Under the pieces are notes generated by a model. That model saw nothing but the letters and a program-made list of their open reading frames with translations, was not told the DNA's origin and searched no databases. Shown here piece after piece: positions 59,771 to 64,000 of a stretch of 64,000 nt of DNA (positions within the stretch are counted from its first letter, which is position 1; each line of letters begins with the position of its first letter). Made by a program: the position numbers and the translations under genes. Source of the stretch: Streptomyces sp. CB02959 (lineage in GTDB: Bacteria > Actinomycetota > Actinomycetes > Streptomycetales > Streptomycetaceae); assembly GCF_002803155.1 (NCBI RefSeq), contig NZ_NNBP01000002.1, forward strand, positions 248,001-312,000. The letters are read 5' to 3'.

Positions 59771-60973
59771 TCACGCGTCGCGGGCGGCGCCCGCCCCGTC
59801 CGGCGTACGGCACACCGGCTCCGCCCGCAGTCCGGGCGCCAGCACCACCGTCACCGCCAGCGACGCCACGGCCAGTATCGCCATCGCCCGCCCCGGCGCC
59901 GTCCACTCGGCCAGGGCCCCGGCCAGGGCGGCGCCCGCCCCCTGGAAGGTGAGCATGCCGGCCGCGTGCAGCCCGAGGGCGTGCCCGCTCAGGTCGTCGG
60001 GGGTCAGTGCCATCAGCCGGTCCTGGAGCAGCAGCCCCGAGGCGTAGCCGACGGTGGCGAGCAGCACCGCCGCCACCGCCACGGCCGTCGGCGGGCGCAC
60101 CGCGAAGACCGCGTACGGCCCGGCGAGCAGCAGGCACAGCGGGACCACCAGGCGGTCCGCCCGGCGCCGGGGCACGAACCGGCCGACGAGGGTGTCCCCG
60201 GCCAGCATGCCGAGCGCCCCGCACGCGAACAGCAGCCCCGCCTGCCCGGGCGCGTACGGGACGTAGAGCGATTCGCAGCCGACGATCAGGCCGTTGGGCA
60301 GCCACAGCGCGAGGTAGACGTACCGCCGGGGCCGGGCGGCCCACAGGACGGCGTTGGTGCGCCAGGTCTCCGCGACCGAGGGGCGGCCGTCGGCGCGCGG
60401 TGGCCGCCGGGCCAGTCCGCGGCGGGCCGCGGCCGCACCGGCGGCGTACAGCCCGGCCGCGACCAGCAGCGCGCCGCGCGGCGACAGCGCCGCCACCAGC
60501 GCCCCGCCCACCGCGAAGCCGCAGATCTGCACCACCCCGGACGCCATGCCGAACACCGAGCGGCCCAGCAGGTACCCCTCCCGTGGCAGCAGTTCGCCGA
60601 GCAGCCCGTAGCGCACCCCGCCGCCCAGGGAGGAGAGCACCCCCAGCGCCGTCAGCACGGCGAACGACGCCCCCACCGGCAGTCCGGGGACGGCCTGGAC
60701 GGCGGTGCCCAGACCGAGCAGCAGCCCCAGACCGGTCAGCGCGGCGCGCGGCGGGAGCCGGTCGGCCGCCGACAGCAGCGTGGCCGCGCCGATCACCTGG
60801 GCCAGGGACGGGCCGAACATGGCGAGGGACGACAGCAGCGGCGAGCCGGTCGTCCCGTACACCAGCGTGCCCAGGGCCAGCCCGCCGACCGTCTGGCCGG
60901 CCACCTGCCCGGCGGAGGCGAGGAAGAGCGGAGTGAACTCCGGGGTGCGGAAGAGCTCGCGGTAGCTGCGCAT
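59771..60973 (-). CDS. MFS transporter
   Basis: The protein has 400 residues and about twelve helices, beginning ELFRTPEFTPLFLASAGQVAGQ. The RYGLLGELLPREGYLLGRSVFGMASG segment belongs to an actinobacterial MFS subgroup paired with ArsR-like regulators. Start at 60973. The divergent gene at 61047 is its likely regulator through the palindrome at 61012. Substrate unknown. Confidence 0.88.
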   Translation of the reverse strand: MRSYRELFRTPEFTPLFLASAGQVAGQTVGGLALGTLVYGTTGSPLLSSLAMFGPSLAQVIGAATLLSAADRLPPRAALTGLGLLLGLGTAVQAVPGLPVGASFAVLTALGVLSSLGGGVRYGLLGELLPREGYLLGRSVFGMASGVVQICGFAVGGALVAALSPRGALLVAAGLYAAGAAAARRGLARRPPRADGRPSVAETWRTNAVLWAARPRRYVYLALWLPNGLIVGCESLYVPYAPGQAGLLFACGALGMLAGDTLVGRFVPRRRADRLVVPLCLLLAGPYAVFAVRPPTAVAVAAVLLATVGYASGLLLQDRLMALTPDDLSGHALGLHAAGMLTFQGAGAALAGALAEWTAPGRAMAILAVASLAVTVVLAPGLRAEPVCRTPDGAGAARDA

Positions 60974-61008
60974 GGCGGGAGTGTCGGGGCGGCCCGGCGC
61001 CCCGGCGT

Positions 61009-61031
61009 ACAGTTTCGCCGGCGGGCGAAAC
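61009..61031. promoter_or_regulatory. TACAGT promoter with perfect GTTTCGCC palindrome
   Basis: GTTTCGCC and GGCGAAAC form perfect 8-bp arms with a 4-bp spacer (61012-61031). The plus-strand -10 hexamer TACAGT (61009-61014) overlaps the left arm. The site sits between the MFS and ArsR-like genes and can control both. Confidence 0.7.
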
Positions 61032-61046
61032 GAGGGGGCGGTGGGC

Positions 61047-62096
61047 GTGGGGTGGTGGGAGGTCACCGCGGACACCCTCGCCGCGGGCCGGTTCGCCGTC
61101 TCACCCCTGGCCGAGACCACCGCCGCCCTGAAGACGCTGCACCGCGGCACCGCCGCGCACCCGGGCGAACGCGCCTGGCTCGACGCCCACTTACCCGCCT
61201 ACCGCGCCCACCTGGCCGCCGACCCGCCGACCGCCCTCCTCGTCCGCTGCGCCCTGCGCCGCACCTGGAACGCGACCTTCCTGACCCCGACCCCGAGCGG
61301 CGCACCCGACCAGGACTTCCCCGCCGAACTGGCCCGGATCCGCGACACTTTGCCGGCCACCGCCCGGGCCGACCTCGCCGAGGCGCTGGCCGGCACTCCG
61401 CTGCCCGCCGCCCTCCGCCACCGCGACGACCTCCCCGAACGCACCGCGGCGCTCCTCGACTGGGTCTGGCGGCACACCGTGCGGCCGGACTGGCCGCGCC
61501 GCCGCCGCGTCCTGGAGGCCGACGTCCTGATGCGCACGGCCCGGCTCGGCAGCGGCGGTTGGGCCGCCGCGCTGGACGGGATGCGCCCCGGCCTGCGCTG
61601 GCTCGGCGCGAACCGCCTCCAGATCACCGCCCACGACCAGCCGCCGCGCGAACTGGCCGACGCCCGGCTGCTGTTCGTCCCCGTCACCCCGCAGCAGTCC
61701 TGGCTCTCCTGGGACACCGGCGGGCGGCGACCGCCCCGCTCCGCGGTGGTCTACCCCTGCTCCGGCACGCTGGCCGAACCGGACCGGGCGCCGGTCCCCG
61801 GGGCGCTGGCCGCCCTGTTGGGGAGCGGCCGGGCGGCCGTCCTGGTGCTGCTCGGCACGCCGAAGAGCACCACTCAGCTGGTCGCCCTGACCGGCCAGGG
61901 CCTGGGCTCGGTCGGCCGGCACCTCCAGGTGCTGCGCGACGCCCGCCTGATCGCCCGCCGCCGGGCCGGGCGCAGTGTGCTCTACCGCTGGACGGAGGCC
62001 GGCGAGGCGGTCGTCCGGGCCGTCACCGCCGCTGCGGAGCCGTCCCGTCCGCCGTCGCCAACGCCGACTTCCGGTAGGAGTACGAGAAGTAGATGA
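61047..62096 (+). CDS. ArsR-like winged-helix regulator with TTA codon
   Basis: The protein has about 349 residues. A long N-terminal domain (DUF5937-like; VTADTLAAGRFAVSPLAETTAALKTL) is followed by a C-terminal ArsR winged helix (GTPKSTTQLVALTGQGLGSVGRHLQVLRDARLI) near 270-310. Codon 49 is TTA (61191-61193), so translation may depend on bldA. GTG at 61047 has GAGGGGG 8 bp upstream; GTG 61041 is the alternative. It is divergent from the MFS gene and overlaps the convergent permease gene by 74 bp. Confidence 0.85.
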   Translation: MGWWEVTADTLAAGRFAVSPLAETTAALKTLHRGTAAHPGERAWLDAHLPAYRAHLAADPPTALLVRCALRRTWNATFLTPTPSGAPDQDFPAELARIRDTLPATARADLAEALAGTPLPAALRHRDDLPERTAALLDWVWRHTVRPDWPRRRRVLEADVLMRTARLGSGGWAAALDGMRPGLRWLGANRLQITAHDQPPRELADARLLFVPVTPQQSWLSWDTGGRRPPRSAVVYPCSGTLAEPDRAPVPGALAALLGSGRAAVLVLLGTPKSTTQLVALTGQGLGSVGRHLQVLRDARLIARRRAGRSVLYRWTEAGEAVVRAVTAAAEPSRPPSPTPTSGRSTRSR

Positions 62097-63462
62097 CCAG
62101 GCCGATCACGAACCACACCGCGAACCGCACCCAGGTCTGCCACTCCAGGAACGTGATCAGCCACAGCGAGAAGCACACCCCGATCGCCGGGACCACCGGC
62201 ATGCCCGGTGTGCGGAAGGTGCGCGGCAGGTCGGGTTGCCGGTAGCGGAGCACGATCACCGAGACGCAGACCACCACGAACGCCAACAGGATGCCGATGT
62301 TGGTCAGTTCGGCGGCCTCCCCGATCGGCAGGAAGCCGGCGATCAGCGCGGACGCCGCGCCGACGATCCAGGTGACCCGGACCGGCACGTGGTGGGTGGC
62401 GCTGGTCTTCGCGAACCACCTGGGCAGCAGCCCGTCCCGGCTCATCGAGAACCACACCCGGGTCACCCCCAGCATGAAGGTGAACATCACGGTCAGGATG
62501 CCGATGATCGCGCCGACCGCGATCACGTCCGCCAGCGCGTCCAGCCCGACCGACTTGAACGCCGTGGAGAAGCCGCTCTCCGGGTCGATGTGCCGGTAGT
62601 TCTGCATGCCCGTCAGCACCAGGCAGGCGAGCACGTACAGCACCATCGAGACGGCCAGCGAGTACATGATCGCCCGGGGCATGTGGCGCTGGGCGTCCTT
62701 GGACTCCTCGGCCGCGGTGCTCATCGCGTCGTAGCCGAAGACCGCGAAGAAGACGGTGGCCGCCCCGGTGAACGCGCCGCCCACCCCGAACGGGAAGAAC
62801 GGCCGGTAGTTGCCGGTGTCGATGTGGAAGAAGCCGACCCCGATGACGACCAGGACCACCAGCACCTTCAACCCCACCACGATCGTCTCGAACCGGGCGG
62901 CGTTCTTGATGCCCAGGGTCAGCAGATACGCGATCAACAGGCAGAGCACCGCCGCGAACAGGTCCATCCGGTGCCCGGGGCCGGTGCCGGGCGCCCCCAG
63001 CATCCACGCCGGCAGCTTCAGGCCCATCTCGCCGAGCAGGAACGAGAAGTAGCCGGAGATGCCGATCGCGACCACCGCCACGATCGCGGTGTACTCCAGC
63101 AGCAGGTCCCAGCCGATGAACCAGCCCGCGAGTTCGCCCAGCACCGCGTAGCCGTACGTGTAGGCCGAGCCGGCCTTCGGGATCAGTCCGGCGAACTCGG
63201 CGTAGGAGAAGGCCGCCGCGGCGCTGGCCACGCCGGCGATGAGGAAGGAGACCAGCACCGCGGGGCCGGCCTTCTCACGGGCGACGGTCCCGGCCAACGT
63301 GAAGATGCCGGCGCCGATGATGCCGCCGACGCCGATGGCGGTCAGTTGCCACAGCCCCAGCTCGCGGGTGAGCTGCTGGGCCGCGGTGCCTTCCGGCTCC
63401 TCGATGTGCTCGATCGGTTTGCGGCGCCATACGCCCTGACCCGCGCGCAGCAGGCGTGCCAT
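62023..63462 (-). CDS. APC-family amino-acid permease (cationic amino-acid type)
   Basis: The protein has 479 residues. GVGGIIGAGIFTLAG in helix 1, YAEFAGLIPKAGSAYTYGY and the AFFGYDAMST-like FAVFGYDAMSTAAEE mark the CAT/YfnA group. Twelve to thirteen membrane segments. GGAGGGATCACCC precedes ATG 63462. The substrate is most likely a cationic or neutral amino acid. Confidence 0.92.
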   Translation of the reverse strand: MARLLRAGQGVWRRKPIEHIEEPEGTAAQQLTRELGLWQLTAIGVGGIIGAGIFTLAGTVAREKAGPAVLVSFLIAGVASAAAAFSYAEFAGLIPKAGSAYTYGYAVLGELAGWFIGWDLLLEYTAIVAVVAIGISGYFSFLLGEMGLKLPAWMLGAPGTGPGHRMDLFAAVLCLLIAYLLTLGIKNAARFETIVVGLKVLVVLVVIGVGFFHIDTGNYRPFFPFGVGGAFTGAATVFFAVFGYDAMSTAAEESKDAQRHMPRAIMYSLAVSMVLYVLACLVLTGMQNYRHIDPESGFSTAFKSVGLDALADVIAVGAIIGILTVMFTFMLGVTRVWFSMSRDGLLPRWFAKTSATHHVPVRVTWIVGAASALIAGFLPIGEAAELTNIGILLAFVVVCVSVIVLRYRQPDLPRTFRTPGMPVVPAIGVCFSLWLITFLEWQTWVRFAVWFVIGLVIYFSYSYRKSALATADGTAPQRR

Positions 63463-63583
63463 GGGTGATCCCTCCGTACGCTCGGTACGTGTCCGTCGAG
63501 GTCCGACGGCGGATCATCATGGACTGCCGGTGGCGCGGTGACGAAGGCGACGCGGCGGCGGGGAGCCATTCGGCCCCGGGGCT

Positions 63584-63799
63584 TCAGCCCGCGTCCTCCA
63601 GCCGGAAACCGACCTTCAGACCGACCTGGTAGTGGTCGACCCGGCCCTCGACGATGTGCCCGCGGACCTGCGTGATCTCGAACCAGTCGAGATTGCGCAG
63701 GGTGCCCGAGGCCCGCCTGATGCCGTTCTGGATGGCGGCGTCCACGCTCTGCTGGGACGTCCCCACGATCTCGGTCACGCGGTACGTGCGGTCGGTCAC
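63584..63799 (-). CDS. Dodecin
   Basis: The protein has 71 residues. YRVTEIVGTSQQSVDAAIQNGIRRASGTLRNLDWFEI and VDHYQVGLKVGFRLE give the beta-alpha-beta-beta dodecin fold; dodecins bind flavins as dodecamers and store FMN. GTG start with GGGAGAGACC. Confidence 0.92.
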   Translation of the reverse strand: MTDRTYRVTEIVGTSQQSVDAAIQNGIRRASGTLRNLDWFEITQVRGHIVEGRVDHYQVGLKVGFRLEDAG

Positions 63800-63904
63800 G
63801 GTCTCTCCCTAGTCGGGGCGGCGCTCCCCCCGTCCACCCTCCACCGTGCCTCAGCCCGGCCCGGCCCACCAGCGGAGCGCCGGACGCGGCCGGTGGCCCG
63901 GGTG

Positions 63905-64000
63905 CTACGGCACGACGGTGACCGGCCACCGGCCGGCCTTGACCAGCCGCACCGCGACCGAGCCCATGATGCGGTGCCCGGCGGACTCCGAGGCGCCGAC
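63905..64000 (-). CDS. Universal stress protein, C-terminal end only
   Basis: The last 31 codons read through the window edge. GSVAVRLVKAGRWPVTVVP is the typical UspA end, with the ATP-binding GHRIMGSVA stretch before it. The remainder lies outside the window. Confidence 0.8.
   Translation of the reverse strand, partial: VGASESAGHRIMGSVAVRLVKAGRWPVTVVP

Noticed and set aside
1..64000. tRNA, rRNA, CRISPR arrays, transposases, integrases and attachment sites
   Set aside because: I saw none: no cloverleaf, no regular spaced repeats and no transposase or integrase frames.

Overview
The window is chromosomal DNA of a Streptomyces-type actinomycete. This is inferred from the very high GC content, almost no TTA codons (two found), GTG starts, many short-leader or leaderless promoters of the TAnnnT type, Tat signal peptides, PP2C/SpoIIE phosphatases, CYP105- and CYP107-like P450s, an Rpf-LysM wall enzyme and a TerD-domain protein. 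I count about 58 genes. I saw no rRNA, tRNA, CRISPR array, IS element or prophage. Coordinates and starts come from reading frames, ribosome binding sites (RBS) and family alignment from memory; nothing was searched.

Left part (1-11 kb): an XRE regulator, an ImmA/IrrE-type metallopeptidase and a MAB_1171c-type membrane protein, with a cytochrome P450 directly downstream. Next are a D,D-carboxypeptidase, a DUF309 protein, a coupled MFS transporter/beta-propeller pair, a secreted metallophosphatase with an operator-like palindrome, a DUF427 protein and a Tat-exported serine hydrolase. From 11 to 16 kb, on the minus strand, is a probable L-carnitine catabolic locus: thioesterase, L-carnitine dehydrogenase, BKACE cleavage enzyme and an XRE-TetR double-HTH regulator. 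It should convert carnitine to glycine betaine and acetoacetate-level carbon. This locus is unusually rich in short tandem repeats and G runs.

Middle (16-34 kb): two paralogous PAS-GAF-PP2C-HATPase phosphatases (16.4 and 26.1 kb) bracket a split FluG-like pair (glutamine synthetase-like plus amidohydrolase), an MFS exporter, a proline-rich small protein, a succinate-semialdehyde-type dehydrogenase and a membrane-anchored caspase-like protease. A second Tat phosphatase follows, then a coupled DUF1990/enoyl-CoA hydratase/AidB-like operon divergent from a PaaX-family regulator. A roughly 690-bp stretch with no convincing gene precedes an Rpf-LysM cell-wall enzyme.

Right part (34-64 kb): amino-acid permeases, a lactonase, a TPR protein, a lipase maturation factor, an acyl-CoA ligase, a nitroreductase-hemerythrin fusion and a GH88/105 hydrolase. 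A coiled-coil/Mrr-nuclease/TerD fusion carrying a TTA codon follows. Then come a CapA lipoprotein, a 69-residue double-glycine-leader peptide resembling a RiPP precursor, and a TetR/CYP105-type P450/3Fe-4S ferredoxin/ferredoxin reductase/UvrA2-like ABC protein block. Next are a deletion scar joining a headless LysR gene to a LysE remnant, an MFS gene divergent from a TTA-containing ArsR-like regulator with a strong palindrome between them, an amino-acid permease, dodecin, and the C-terminus of a universal stress protein cut by the window edge.

The best candidates for something undescribed are the Mrr-TerD fusion, the transmembrane caspase, the double-glycine peptide with its neighbours, and the XRE-TetR chimeric regulator of the carnitine locus.
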